The notes: generated from the letters alone by a model not told the origin. A stretch of 64,000 bases of DNA from Paludibacteraceae bacterium (GCA_905235225.1 CAJOKE010000002.1:1-64000); one strand, 5' to 3'. Counted from the stretch's first letter, positions 44,493 through 53,637 are shown. Program-made: numbers and translations.

Positions 44493-45633
44493 GACGAACT
44501 ATCTCTCCCACTATATGTTCTGCCGCATGTCCGTCGCCGAACAACTGCGGAAAATGGACAACTTTGCCGCACAGTTTATCATATGCCGACAATATACGTT
44601 CATAATCGGCATCCGCTATGATTCCGGCTCCGGCTGCTACTATCTCTACCCACTCCGTTTCCGGACGCAGGATAACACACGGCGTTTCAAAGAAAAACGA
44701 TTCTTTCTGAACTCCGCCCGAATCGGTCATCACAATACGCGCATGACGCTCCAACTCTATTATGTCAAAGAAGCCCGCAGGTTCGGTTACGATAAAACTG
44801 CCGCAGTTCTCTATCCGCTTCAGTAACTCTGCCGGTAACTGCTGCGGAAGCATCTTCCTCGTTCGCGGATGAAGCGGAAGCACCACTTTCAATCCCTCTG
44901 CCTTGGACTGCTCGCGTTCGGCTATATCCGCTAATGCACGGAATATATTGCTTAGATTCTCGGCATTATCCGTATTGGCTGGACGGTGTATCGTCGCCAA
45001 TATGAATCGTTTGTCTTCCAACCCGAACCGGCGTAAAACATCCGATTTCTCCGCCGCCATGTCCGCAAAGTACAGCGAGTTGTCATACATCACATCTCCG
45101 CTCTTGATAACCTGCTGGACACTCCCGTCCGCAAAATGACGCTTCTCGGTCATGAATCCCTCGTTTCGCAGGTTGTTCATCGCCGTCTCTGTCGGGGCAA
45201 ACAGTATCGTACTCAATTGGTCACACACAATCCGGTTTAGTTCTTCAGGCATGGCCATGTTAAACGACCTTAGCCCCGCTTCTATATGATACACAGGCAC
45301 ATGCAGTTTGCCCGCCGCAACCGCTCCGGCAAGGGTGCTGTTGGTGTCTCCGTACAGTACCACACCGTCTATGTCACGGCTTAGCAGCACCTTCTCTATC
45401 TCCATAATCATCTTCCCCGTTTGCTCCCCGTGGTTGCCGCTCCCGACATGCAGATTGATATCCGGCTCCGGAATACCTAACTCACGGAAAAACACATCCG
45501 ACATGTTTGTATCATAATGCTGCCCCGTATGCAATATCACCTCGCATATATCATCACGCTTGGACACCGCACGGGACAACGCTGCTGCCTTTATTATCTG
45601 CGGCCGCGCTCCTATTATCGTCAATATCTTCAT
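44470..45633 (-). CDS. wecB: UDP-N-acetylglucosamine 2-epimerase (non-hydrolysing)
   Basis: A 387-aa GT-B-fold epimerase interconverting UDP-GlcNAc and UDP-ManNAc: TIIGARPQIIKAAALSRAV at the start, LHTGQHYD, YGDTNSTLAGAVAA, HIEAGLRSFNMAMPEELNR, and TDSGGVQKESFFF near the end. It is the first gene of the operon and its ATG (45631-45633) abuts an array of 22-bp repeats. UDP-ManNAc is normally used for envelope glycans, so the epimerase may supply the sugar for the GT2 domain downstream; this is an inference. Confidence 0.95.
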   Translation of the reverse strand: MKILTIIGARPQIIKAAALSRAVSKRDDICEVILHTGQHYDTNMSDVFFRELGIPEPDINLHVGSGNHGEQTGKMIMEIEKVLLSRDIDGVVLYGDTNSTLAGAVAAGKLHVPVYHIEAGLRSFNMAMPEELNRIVCDQLSTILFAPTETAMNNLRNEGFMTEKRHFADGSVQQVIKSGDVMYDNSLYFADMAAEKSDVLRRFGLEDKRFILATIHRPANTDNAENLSNIFRALADIAEREQSKAEGLKVVLPLHPRTRKMLPQQLPAELLKRIENCGSFIVTEPAGFFDIIELERHARIVMTDSGGVQKESFFFETPCVILRPETEWVEIVAAGAGIIADADYERILSAYDKLCGKVVHFPQLFGDGHAAEHIVGEIVRHGSQMDR

Positions 45634-45634
45634 A

Positions 45635-45721
45635 TCAAAACATCAATTTCTTCATTCTTAAACATCTATATCCACATCCCCGAACATCAATATCCACATC
45701 CCTAAACATCAATATCCACAT
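45635..45721 (-). CDS. Candidate 28-codon leader ORF within the repeat array
   Basis: ATG at 45719-45721 opens a frame through the 22-bp repeats (it starts MWILMFRDVDIDV) and stops with TGA at 45635-45637, one base before the wecB ATG. This placement would allow translational coupling. The repeat unit is not a multiple of three, so a copy-number change would shift this frame relative to the stop. No ribosome-binding evidence exists, so it is a weak call. Confidence 0.3.
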   Translation of the reverse strand: MWILMFRDVDIDVRGCGYRCLRMKKLMF

Positions 45722-45748
45722 CCCCAAACATCAATATCATCATGCCTA
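45639..45748 (-). repeat. 22-bp tandem repeats in the leader of the polyene-like operon
   Basis: Five units in exact 22-nt register start at 45639, 45661, 45683, 45705 and 45727; on plus each begins AACATCaATATCCACATCCC or a close variant. The middle three are nearly identical and the outer two degenerate. With the promoter at 45764-45795 starting transcription near 45757, almost the whole 5' leader is repeat. 22 is twice 11, the period of the other arrays in this window. Confidence 0.92.
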
Positions 45749-45763
45749 ACTATATTAAGCGTG

Positions 45764-45795
45764 CAAAAGTACTGCTTTTTTTTGACATACGCAAA
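45764..45795 (-). promoter_or_regulatory. Promoter of the polyene-like operon
   Basis: TTTG (45792-45795), 20 nt, TACTTTTG (45764-45771) on minus, a perfect match. It gives a leader of about 124 nt before wecB. The spacer is the same as that of the mtaB promoter except for one base. Confidence 0.75.
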
Positions 45796-46031
45796 TAAAT
45801 ACCGCTTTTTTCTTTTTGACCGTTTCACACACCTCCGAATCTGCAATCTTCATAACTTACTGATATTCAGCACCCATTATCGCACTATTATTGCACTATT
45901 ATCGCACTATTATCGCAGTATTTTTGCACTATTATTGCAGTATTCAGTCCTCGGATACGGCACTTTGACCTGAAGATAGGCACTTCGGAAACAGAAAAAA
46001 ACATACTTTTTTGCAATTTTGCATTTTACAT
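45796..46031. other. Gene-free upstream region shared by two divergent operons
   Basis: About 235 nt between the promoters of the polyene-like operon and the hydrolase operon. It contains an 11-bp array (45882-45947) and otherwise no coding frame of note. Confidence 0.5.
45882..45947. repeat. 11-bp AT-rich tandem array, six units
   Basis: Units in exact 11-nt register start at 45882, 45893, 45904, 45915, 45926 and 45937, with consensus GCACTATTATC (the fourth and sixth vary: GCAGTATT). A degenerate copy precedes at about 45870. It lies upstream of both divergent promoters, about 90 nt from each. Confidence 0.92.
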
Positions 46032-46062
46032 TTTGAACATTGAACTTTTTTTTGTACCTTTG
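46032..46062 (+). promoter_or_regulatory. Promoter of the hydrolase-to-S41 operon
   Basis: TTTG (46032-46035), 19 nt, TACCTTTG (46055-46062). It gives a leader of about 17 nt before ATG 46086 and is the only good match for the eight genes that follow. Confidence 0.7.
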
Positions 46063-46085
46063 CACGCTTAAACAAGTTTTGAAAC

Positions 46086-46970
46086 ATGCACAAACGGGAA
46101 TATATTGCAGGGGCGATTACCATAATACTGGCAATTTGTTTGTTATCCATGTGGGGATACAACCTCTTGCATACGCTCTATGAGGAGCATACGGCTATTG
46201 TCAATGGCACGCCTATAACCTATCTCATCAAAGGCAAACCGACCGGAAAACCGGTCTTGCTCCTTCATGGCAACGGTGGCAGTCACAAGGACCTCTATGT
46301 TATGACCGACTTGTTGGCGCAAGCGGGATATTTGGTCTGGGCACCGGATTCGCGCGGACAGGGGGCCAATCCGCCACTAAGCGAATACCACTATGCGGAT
46401 ATGGCGGATGACATGTATCACTTTGTGCAGGAAGTCATTAAACCTTACTACAACCGCCCTCATACCGCACAAGCTGTTTACTATAAGGTTTCAGAACTCA
46501 CCGCCGCGCTTATTACAAGTTGCGAAAATATCAGCCGTCGTGACAACGCCCTTGTCCCGCCTGCCGTTTTTGGATGGAGCGATGGCGGAATTATCGCCCT
46601 CATGACCGAAGTCAATTACCCCGGGACATGGTCTGCCATTATCACCAGCGGGGCTAATATTAATCCCGATTGCGGAGCATGGGACATTGAGGCGGAACGG
46701 GCGAATCCGGCGGACACTTCCGCTTTGTACCGCATGATGTTATACGAGCCTCAGATGACCGCGCAGGATATGGCTTCCATTCAATGCCCCGCCTTGATTG
46801 TGGCTGGAGAAAATGACCTTATCAGTCTAGAACACACACATCTCATCGGGGATAATATCCCTAATGGACAGGTTATGATTGTCCGCGGCGCGGATCATGG
46901 CTCGCATATTGAGCATAGCCCCAAAATGGGACGGATTGTTGTTGACTATTTGAAACAAATAAATTATTGA
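46086..46970 (+). CDS. Membrane-anchored alpha/beta-hydrolase, 294 aa
   Basis: An N-terminal hydrophobic segment (8-28) suggests a signal anchor. The hydrolase core shows LLLHGNGGSHKDL (oxyanion HGNG), nucleophile GWSDGG, IVAGENDLISLEH (acid) and RGADHGSHI (His). A helical lid of about 45 residues is inserted before the nucleophile. The substrate is unknown. It is the first gene of the operon and the C1 peptidase gene starts 1 nt after its stop. Confidence 0.88.
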   Translation: MHKREYIAGAITIILAICLLSMWGYNLLHTLYEEHTAIVNGTPITYLIKGKPTGKPVLLLHGNGGSHKDLYVMTDLLAQAGYLVWAPDSRGQGANPPLSEYHYADMADDMYHFVQEVIKPYYNRPHTAQAVYYKVSELTAALITSCENISRRDNALVPPAVFGWSDGGIIALMTEVNYPGTWSAIITSGANINPDCGAWDIEAERANPADTSALYRMMLYEPQMTAQDMASIQCPALIVAGENDLISLEHTHLIGDNIPNGQVMIVRGADHGSHIEHSPKMGRIVVDYLKQINY

Positions 46971-46971
46971 T

Positions 46972-48210
46972 ATGAAACTACTCGCATTACTGATGGTATC
47001 CATAATGTGCGATACCGTTATTCCTACCGACACCGCGATTGTCGGAACTACTCCCGTGGACACTGTTGCCAAACAGGATACCGTTCAGGGATTTCAGTTT
47101 ACAACCGTTGACAGCGTAGCTATTACCCCCGTTAAAGATCAGCACCGCAGCGGAACTTGCTGGGCGTTCTCTACCATCGGTTTCATTGAGTCTGAACTCT
47201 TACGCATGGGAAAAGGTGAATTTGACTTAAGCGAAATGTTTGTCGTTAGCAAAACCATGATGGACCGCGCAGAATACTGCGTTCGCATGTACGGAGATGT
47301 CAAGTTTGCCGCTGGCGGAAGCGCATACGATGTCATTTATTGTATGAAAAACTACGGACTGGTTCCGCAGGAAGTTATGCCCGGCATACAATACGGAACC
47401 ACTGCCGCTGATACCCTGCCCGTACACGCTGAACTGGATGCCTTGGCTGGCGGATATGTCAAAGCTCTCACTACAAGCCGCCTCAAAAGACTCACCCCTG
47501 TATGGAAAAAAGGACTGCAGGCTATCTATGACACATATTTGGGCGCATGTCCTGAAACATTCACCTATAAAGGTGAAACCTACTCTCCGCAATCGTTTGT
47601 TGAATCACTCGGATTGGTGGCTTCCGATTATGTCAGCATTACAAGCTACACCCACCACCCCTTCTATACACAATTTGCCTTGGAGGTTCCTGACAACTGG
47701 CGTATGGATCAGATGTATAATGTTCCTATGGAAGATATGATGACCATTATCGACTACGCCATCACAAACGGCTATACCCTCGCTTGGGGGGCTGATGTCA
47801 GTGAACTCGGTTTTTCGCGTAAAGGTATTGGACAAATGCCCGACAAAGACAACGGTGCCGACTTGACCGGCAGCGATATGGCTAAATGGCTCGGCATGAG
47901 CGATAACGAGAAAAAAGATGAGTTTACAAAAAAACCGCTGGACGAAATGGAAATCACTCAGGAACTTCGTCAGCAGGCATTTGACAACTGGGAAACAACC
48001 GATGACCATGGAATGCAGATTTTTGGTATCGCAAAAGACCAGAATGGAAAAAAATACTATATGGTCAAAAACTCTTGGGGAACCGTTCGCTCCGATTATA
48101 ATGGAATATGGTATATTTCTGAGGCTTTCATGAAATTCAAAACCAATGATGTCTTGGTTCATAAAGACGCTATTCCTTCTCCTATCAAAAAGAAATTGGG
48201 AATCAAATGA
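46972..48210 (+). CDS. C1-family cysteine peptidase, bleomycin hydrolase/aminopeptidase C-like
   Basis: A 412-aa protein. Catalytic residues: Cys63 in HRSGTCWAFS, His346 in DDHGMQIFG, Asn367 in VKNSWG. The first 15 residues are hydrophobic with a Cys (VSIMCDT), suggesting export, possibly as a lipoprotein, unlike cytoplasmic PepC. The protein is shorter than PepC (about 450 aa). It overlaps the UbiA gene by 4 nt (ATGA). Confidence 0.92.
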   Translation: MKLLALLMVSIMCDTVIPTDTAIVGTTPVDTVAKQDTVQGFQFTTVDSVAITPVKDQHRSGTCWAFSTIGFIESELLRMGKGEFDLSEMFVVSKTMMDRAEYCVRMYGDVKFAAGGSAYDVIYCMKNYGLVPQEVMPGIQYGTTAADTLPVHAELDALAGGYVKALTTSRLKRLTPVWKKGLQAIYDTYLGACPETFTYKGETYSPQSFVESLGLVASDYVSITSYTHHPFYTQFALEVPDNWRMDQMYNVPMEDMMTIIDYAITNGYTLAWGADVSELGFSRKGIGQMPDKDNGADLTGSDMAKWLGMSDNEKKDEFTKKPLDEMEITQELRQQAFDNWETTDDHGMQIFGIAKDQNGKKYYMVKNSWGTVRSDYNGIWYISEAFMKFKTNDVLVHKDAIPSPIKKKLGIK

Positions 48211-49274
48211 ACGCAGAACAAGGGTTTGAGAAATATTACCGCGGTCACCATAAAGGTATCTTCTTTTGGATTCGTAATGCCCGGGCTATTTCGCTGCCAC
48301 AGTCCGCTTTGCCGGCACTCTTGGCTATTGTGATGTGTATCGGCACACCGGGATTTACATGGTGGCTGGCTGTTCTGGCATTTGTCGGTGTGTGTATCGG
48401 GCATTTGGGAATGAACCTCGCCGACGACTACTATGATTATCGCCGTGATAGCCGCATTCGCTCTACACTGTCAAGCAACAGCATTCGCGCCAGAATGGAC
48501 AAATGTACCTATATCAATAACGGAGATGCAACTATTAAAGACTTGCAAAAAGCGGTCATTGTTTTTCTTGCCATCGCCGGTGGAATCGGCATTATCTGTA
48601 TGTTCGGACAATGGTGGTTGCATGGCTGGAAAAGTGCCTTATGGGTGGCATTATATGCGTTGGCGGGACTGACTATTGGTATCAATTACTCGGGTGGCGT
48701 ACTGCAATTATGTATGCACAGTCTGGGTGAATTGGTAATTGGATTGATGTTTGGACCTCTTTTGATGTTGGGGATGCAGGCTGCCGTTTGTGGCATTCCG
48801 TTCTCTTTGCCCATGGCGGTCATGTCGATTGCTATCGGATTACTCGTCACGAATATCCTGTATGTCCACTCTGTTATGGAAACCGAAGCTGACGCCGAAT
48901 TGGGTAAAACCACTTTTGCAAGACTTTTCAAAAGTCGTACCACACAACTGTTTTTTGTCGCCGTTTTTGCGCTTGTACCATTTGCGCTTATTGTCTTGGG
49001 CATTGTTCTTGGATGGTGGAGTTGCTGGTACTTGACTACTCTGCTGACTTTGCCGATGTCCGTTTATCTAATCTATTCCCTGTCCCGCTTCGTCAAAGGA
49101 CTGCCCACTAATGACAATCCGCGTTGGTGGATGGGACCGATGACCGAGTTCGACATTTTCAAGGAAACCGGGATGGATTGGTTCCTCATCCGTTGGCTTC
49201 TGGCACGGAATATCGTAATGTACTGGTGCCTTATTTTGATGATTGTTCAAATTGTTATCGTATGCTGCAACTGA
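48207..49274 (+). CDS. UbiA-family prenyltransferase, 355 aa
   Basis: About nine membrane spans. The first aspartate motif is NLADDYYDYRRD (70-81). The second motif region reads YVHSVMETEADAELGKTT (219-236), with Glu/Asp in place of the usual DxxD. A loop of about 35 residues after the first motif (SNSIRARMDKCTYINNGDA) is longer than in MenA. Family members attach a prenyl chain to an aromatic or other acceptor; the acceptor here is unknown, and MenA is only one option. The radical SAM gene starts 13 nt before its end. Confidence 0.88.
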   Translation: MNAEQGFEKYYRGHHKGIFFWIRNARAISLPQSALPALLAIVMCIGTPGFTWWLAVLAFVGVCIGHLGMNLADDYYDYRRDSRIRSTLSSNSIRARMDKCTYINNGDATIKDLQKAVIVFLAIAGGIGIICMFGQWWLHGWKSALWVALYALAGLTIGINYSGGVLQLCMHSLGELVIGLMFGPLLMLGMQAAVCGIPFSLPMAVMSIAIGLLVTNILYVHSVMETEADAELGKTTFARLFKSRTTQLFFVAVFALVPFALIVLGIVLGWWSCWYLTTLLTLPMSVYLIYSLSRFVKGLPTNDNPRWWMGPMTEFDIFKETGMDWFLIRWLLARNIVMYWCLILMIVQIVIVCCN

Positions 49275-50233
49275 TTAAACAATATTCCTATTTGGCTTTG
49301 TGGTTTGTTCGCGCACGGTTTTTCGGACGAAAAGCCCCCTTGCAGACGGTTTTGTTTATCACCGACAAATGTAATTTAAGGTGCAAGCATTGCTCCGTTT
49401 ATGATATCGTTGGGGGCAAACACCGTCCGTTTGACGAAATTGTCGCTGACCTGAAATATAGTTATGACATTGGGAGCCGTTTTTTGGATATTGAAGGCGG
49501 GGAAACAACATTGTGGAAAGAAGATTCTAAAAACCTGAATGATATTATTGCCGCTGCCAAGCAAATCGGGTTCTTTTCCGTTACTATCACGACTAACGCA
49601 CAACAGGATTTTTCATGGGTAAACATGGACAGCCTCTGGGTTTCCATGGATGGAGTCGGCAAATACCATGACGCAGTTCGTGGAGAAGGTACGTTTGCGC
49701 GTCTGGAAAAGAATATAAAGTCGTTCCATGATAGCCGCCAATCAAAGCAAGCACCCCTCACGGTTAATATGGTCGTCAACAAACTTAATGTGGACGGATT
49801 GGAAGAAGCATTGGAATACGCGAAAAATAATCCTTCCATCGCACAAATATCCATCAATTTCCATACCCCTTTCCCTGGTACGGAACACTTGATGTTGGAT
49901 GATGAAGCAAAAGCCAAAGCCTTGGATACCGTCATCCGTTACAAGCGTAAAGGCTACCCTATTATGAATAGTATTTCCGGACTCAAAAAAATGTACCCTC
50001 AATACATGCAAACTCATAATGTCGGCAGTCTTTGTTGGGTAACCAATTTTATATATCCGACAGGCGACAGAGGACTCTGTGTTGGCATTCAGTCTCAATT
50101 ACTTGACGGGCGTCTTGCTTATAATCCGACAGATATATGCAAACATTGCGGATTCTGCATGTCCGGTGAGATGGCAAGTGTTTTTCACTTTTGCCCGGAC
50201 ACTTTGTTCGCTGGATTAAAACTCAGAATGTAA
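49262..50233 (+). CDS. Radical SAM protein with C-terminal cysteine cluster, 323 aa
   Basis: The radical SAM CxxxCxxC is CNLRCKHC near residues 32-39, in FITDKCNLRCKHCSVYD. LDIEGGETTLW is the GGE motif. The C-terminus has several cysteines (SLCWVTNF, RGLCVG, DICKHCGFCMSG, HFCPD) that could hold a second Fe-S cluster, as in SPASM-type enzymes. The start is set at ATG 49262 since the longer frame lies inside the UbiA gene. The tight coupling with UbiA suggests that the two act on one molecule. Substrate unknown. Confidence 0.9.
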   Translation: MLQLIKQYSYLALWFVRARFFGRKAPLQTVLFITDKCNLRCKHCSVYDIVGGKHRPFDEIVADLKYSYDIGSRFLDIEGGETTLWKEDSKNLNDIIAAAKQIGFFSVTITTNAQQDFSWVNMDSLWVSMDGVGKYHDAVRGEGTFARLEKNIKSFHDSRQSKQAPLTVNMVVNKLNVDGLEEALEYAKNNPSIAQISINFHTPFPGTEHLMLDDEAKAKALDTVIRYKRKGYPIMNSISGLKKMYPQYMQTHNVGSLCWVTNFIYPTGDRGLCVGIQSQLLDGRLAYNPTDICKHCGFCMSGEMASVFHFCPDTLFAGLKLRM

Positions 50234-50586
50234 TGGCAGCAGAAGGTTTATATAAGGACAGGGGATCTAAATTCCTCGCTTTTGCAGAACATATCGCCGA
50301 TGAAAACGAGGCAAAAAGCCGAATCGCTTGGTATAAAAAGAAATACCACGATGCGCGGCACGTATGCTACGCATATCGCTTGGGGGAAAACCTCTGGCGC
50401 ACTAAAGATGACGGAGAACCGCATGGCACCGCCGGACTGCCGATTTTAAGAACCATCGATGCTAACAAATTAGATAATGTTTTAGTGGTCGTCGTGCGTT
50501 ATTTCGGGGGTACTTTACTCGGAACAGGAGGATTGATGGTCGCTTATCGGGAAGCGGCCAAAGCTGCATTGGAAAATTATAAATAA
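50233..50586 (+). CDS. IMPACT (YigZ)-family protein, single domain, 117 aa
   Basis: It contains the UPF0029/IMPACT N-terminal domain: KDRGSKFLAFAEHI, KKKYHDARHVCYAYRLG, DDGEPHGTAGLPILR and RYFGGTLLGTGGLMVAYREAAKAAL. Most bacterial YigZ proteins are about 200 aa with a C-terminal DUF1949 domain, which is absent here. ATG overlaps the preceding stop as TAATG. The role is uncertain; eukaryotic relatives bind translation factors. Confidence 0.92.
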   Translation: MAAEGLYKDRGSKFLAFAEHIADENEAKSRIAWYKKKYHDARHVCYAYRLGENLWRTKDDGEPHGTAGLPILRTIDANKLDNVLVVVVRYFGGTLLGTGGLMVAYREAAKAALENYK

Positions 50587-50593
50587 ATACATT

Positions 50594-51610
50594 ATGGATA
50601 AATTCAAACAAATTCGTGCTTATCGTAATAGTTGGCTCCTACCGTTAACTGATTGCCTTTTCACTATGCCGTGGCTGCACACCTTGGTCTGGCGTAAAAC
50701 GAAAGGCATTAAACTGTCGTACCTTCAAATTGATGGGAAAACAGAATCAGAAAGCCGGAAAATCATTGAACAGGACATAAAGCACGGCGCATTCTTTATG
50801 ACTAACCATCGCGACATCGTTCTGGACGCTTCTTGGGTTACTATGCTCCTTCACGGGCGTTATTTCAAACGCCCATATGTCGGCATTGGAGATAATCTGC
50901 TCGTTAAATGGTATGTCGAATTTGCTTTCCGCTTTAACCACGGCTTTATTGTTAGGCGGCAAGGTGGACCCCGCGAAATTCTGCAAAACTCGCTTCTGCT
51001 CTCCGAGTACATACAATATCTCCGTAAACACAATAAATCCATTTGGCTTGCACAACGGGAAGGAAGGGCTAAAGATAGCAACGATAGAACACAACCCGCT
51101 GTCCTTAAAATGCTCACCCTGACTGCCGATAAGAATTTGACATTCATCGACCAGGTCAAAACACTAAATATCTGCCCTATTTCTTTGTCGTATGAATATG
51201 ACCCCTGCGACTATCTCAAAGCAGCAGAAATGCAACTGAAAAGGGACAACCCTGACTGGAAAAAAAGCAAACAGGATGATGTAAAATCCATGCTTACCGG
51301 TTTGAGAGGGAAAAATGGACATGTAGTCTTCCGAATGACACCAAGTATCAACCACTGGATAGATGCCCATATGGAAGAACTGAATCTCATGTCTAAAAAC
51401 GACCAGATACAAGCTGTTGCGGAGCAAATTGACAGACAGATATTTGCTGCATATGAAATCTTTCCGCGTGGCACGGAATTTGATAAATATATCGAAAGTC
51501 GCCTTGCCCTTATTGATATTCCTAATAAAGACAACGCTTTCTTAAAAGAAAAACTATACGAAATGTATTATAATCCTGTTAAAAATCATGAACAATACAA
51601 ACAACATTAA
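50594..51610 (+). CDS. PlsC-like acyltransferase, 338 aa
   Basis: Acyltransferase motifs: NHRDIVLD (HX4D), then GFIVRRQGG and [10 protein letters not shown] (the EGR block), and [13 protein letters not shown]. It resembles Bacteroidetes glycerol-3-phosphate or lysophosphatidate acyltransferase-like proteins. There is no clear membrane span, so it is probably peripheral. The coaD start lies 23 nt inside its end, so the two are coupled. Confidence 0.88.
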   Translation: MDKFKQIRAYRNSWLLPLTDCLFTMPWLHTLVWRKTKGIKLSYLQIDGKTESESRKIIEQDIKHGAFFMTNHRDIVLDASWVTMLLHGRYFKRPYVGIGDNLLVKWYVEFAFRFNHGFIVRRQGGPREILQNSLLLSEYIQYLRKHNKSIWLAQREGRAKDSNDRTQPAVLKMLTLTADKNLTFIDQVKTLNICPISLSYEYDPCDYLKAAEMQLKRDNPDWKKSKQDDVKSMLTGLRGKNGHVVFRMTPSINHWIDAHMEELNLMSKNDQIQAVAEQIDRQIFAAYEIFPRGTEFDKYIESRLALIDIPNKDNAFLKEKLYEMYYNPVKNHEQYKQH

Positions 51611-52055
51611 ACGCGCTATTTTTCCGGGATCTTTTGATCCTTTCACCATTGGACATTATGACATAGTTAAACGCGGACTCGGTATCTTTGATGAAATCGT
51701 TATCGGTATTGGTCGTAATGCAACTAAAAAAGAAACTTTCCCTATTCGTGAACGTGAAGAGGCTATTCGGAAAATATTCAAAGACGAACCCCGAATCTCA
51801 GTTCAGATATACGATTGTTTGACCGTGGACTTCGCTCGCGAAGTGAATGCGCAGTTCATTTTGCGTGGCGTTCGCTGCGTACAGGACTTCGAATATGAGC
51901 GCAACATGGCGGAAGCCAACAAAAGTATCGGTGGAATCGAGACTATTTTACTCTACACTCGTCCTGAATATGCTCATATTAGTTCCACCTTGGTACGCGA
52001 TTTGTATTCATATAACAAAGATGTAAGTGCCTTTGTTCCTAACCACCTGCACTAA
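51588..52055 (+). CDS. coaD: Phosphopantetheine adenylyltransferase
   Basis: A 155-aa nucleotidyltransferase of coenzyme A synthesis (4'-phosphopantetheine plus ATP to dephospho-CoA). Motifs: [16 protein letters not shown] (TxGH) and ISSTLVR near residue 130, and [19 protein letters not shown]. The length is standard. It ends 1 nt before the S41 protease ATG. Confidence 0.97.
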   Translation: MNNTNNIKRAIFPGSFDPFTIGHYDIVKRGLGIFDEIVIGIGRNATKKETFPIREREEAIRKIFKDEPRISVQIYDCLTVDFAREVNAQFILRGVRCVQDFEYERNMAEANKSIGGIETILLYTRPEYAHISSTLVRDLYSYNKDVSAFVPNHLH

Positions 52056-52056
52056 T

Positions 52057-53637
52057 ATGCGATACACTGCTATTCTTTGTGCGACAGTAATAATGTCCGT
52101 TTCTGCCTTCGCACAACAAAAAACGACAAGAATTGACCGTTCGTTGACTATCTTCAATGATGTTATGCGGCAATTGGATATCAATTACGTTGATACACTC
52201 AATTACGAAGACATCATTGAAACTGCTATTAATCAAACTTTAAGAAAGGTTGATCCTTACACGGTTTATTATCCCAAAAAGAAAGATAATGACCTGCGGA
52301 TGTTGACTACCGGAAAGTACGGTGGAATCGGTGCAATCATACAATTACGGGAAATAGAAAATGCCAAAAGTAAGGATGAAACGCAGATTATTATTGCCAA
52401 TCCGTATGAAGGCAAACCGGCACAACGGAACGATGTTCTTGCCGGGGATGTCATCTTGGCTGTAGATGGCGTTTCAACCAAAGGCAAACAGGTTTCGGAT
52501 GTCAGCAATCTGCTCAGGGGTATCCCCGGCTCCATAGTTAAATTGGAGTTACTACGTGACGGACAACAAATTACACGCGAATTCCCCAGAGAGGACATTC
52601 GTATGGAACCAGTTGATTATTATACCTCATTTAAGACCAAGGACAATAAATCTGTTGCCTACATTGCTTTTAATGAGTTTACAGAAGGTTCTGCTGCCGA
52701 TTTTCTTAAAGCACTTAACACATTGACAACGCGCGACCACTCTACCGGCTTGATTTTGGATCTGCGTGGTAATGGCGGAGGTATTATTGAAGAAGCCATC
52801 CGCATCGTTTCCAATTTTGTACCAAAAGGGACAATGGTTGTTGAGACAAAAGGACAGATTGCCATTTCAAATCATACCTATACTACAACTACTGACCCTG
52901 CCTACCCTAACCTTCCCATGGTCATTATGGTGGATAAAAATTCTGCATCGGCAGCTGAAATTGTTAGCGGAGCTTTGCAAGACTTGAAACGCGCAAAACT
53001 GGTCGGACAACGCACATTTGGAAAAGGATTGGTTCAAAATGTCAGACCTATTGCTTACGATGGACATTTGAAAGTCACTACAAGCAAGTATTATCTCCCT
53101 TCTGGTCGCTGTATTCAGGCTATTGATTATTCCGAAATACAGAAAGGAAATAAACTCAAAAAAGATACAGCAGGTGGTATCTTACCTGATATTGTACTCA
53201 ATGACTCGGCTAAAGTGGATGTAACCTATGCACTTTATACAAAACACATGTTCTTTGACTACTCGGTTTTGTATTATCGCTCACACGACAAAGTGGATCT
53301 TCCTGAAGATTATGTCGTTTCAGATGAGACCATTGAAGACTTCTGCCGGTTCCTCGAAACAAAAAACTTTACGTATGAAACTGAAACAAGCAAATTCTTC
53401 CATGATATGATGGAAATGGCTAAAAATGAGGATATTGACTCTACAACTCTTGCCCGGCTTAAAGAACTGGAGCCGCAACTCAAACCGTCATTCCAAGACG
53501 CAATCAAACGTAATGTCGATGAAGTAAAGGAATTATTAGGAGCTGAAATTATGGAGCGTTATTATTTCCAGAAAGGAAGAATTGCTTATCTGCTTCGATT
53601 TGACAAGGAACTCAAACGCGCTCTTGAAGAGTTTTAG
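52057..53637 (+). CDS. S41-family C-terminal processing protease
   Basis: A 526-aa protein with a signal peptide (1-19), a PDZ domain (about 80-175; YEGKPAQRNDVLAGDVILAVDG) and a tail-specific protease domain with GLILDLRGNGGGI and VDKNSASAAEIVSGALQD. By comparison with E. coli Prc the catalytic pair is Ser298 and Lys323 (TFGKGLVQ). It cleaves proteins from the C-terminus in the periplasm. ATG 52057 is chosen since it gives the signal peptide. Its end overlaps the convergent pnuC gene by 26 nt. Confidence 0.95.
   Translation: MRYTAILCATVIMSVSAFAQQKTTRIDRSLTIFNDVMRQLDINYVDTLNYEDIIETAINQTLRKVDPYTVYYPKKKDNDLRMLTTGKYGGIGAIIQLREIENAKSKDETQIIIANPYEGKPAQRNDVLAGDVILAVDGVSTKGKQVSDVSNLLRGIPGSIVKLELLRDGQQITREFPREDIRMEPVDYYTSFKTKDNKSVAYIAFNEFTEGSAADFLKALNTLTTRDHSTGLILDLRGNGGGIIEEAIRIVSNFVPKGTMVVETKGQIAISNHTYTTTTDPAYPNLPMVIMVDKNSASAAEIVSGALQDLKRAKLVGQRTFGKGLVQNVRPIAYDGHLKVTTSKYYLPSGRCIQAIDYSEIQKGNKLKKDTAGGILPDIVLNDSAKVDVTYALYTKHMFFDYSVLYYRSHDKVDLPEDYVVSDETIEDFCRFLETKNFTYETETSKFFHDMMEMAKNEDIDSTTLARLKELEPQLKPSFQDAIKRNVDEVKELLGAEIMERYYFQKGRIAYLLRFDKELKRALEEF

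Noticed and set aside
45639..45947. CRISPR-like arrays
   Set aside because: The repeats are back to back with no spacers, the units are 11 or 22 nt, and no cas genes are present.
49124..49261. N-terminal extension of the radical SAM protein
   Set aside because: The extra 46 codons lie inside the UbiA gene in another frame and read as non-homologous sequence; the family start fits ATG 49262.
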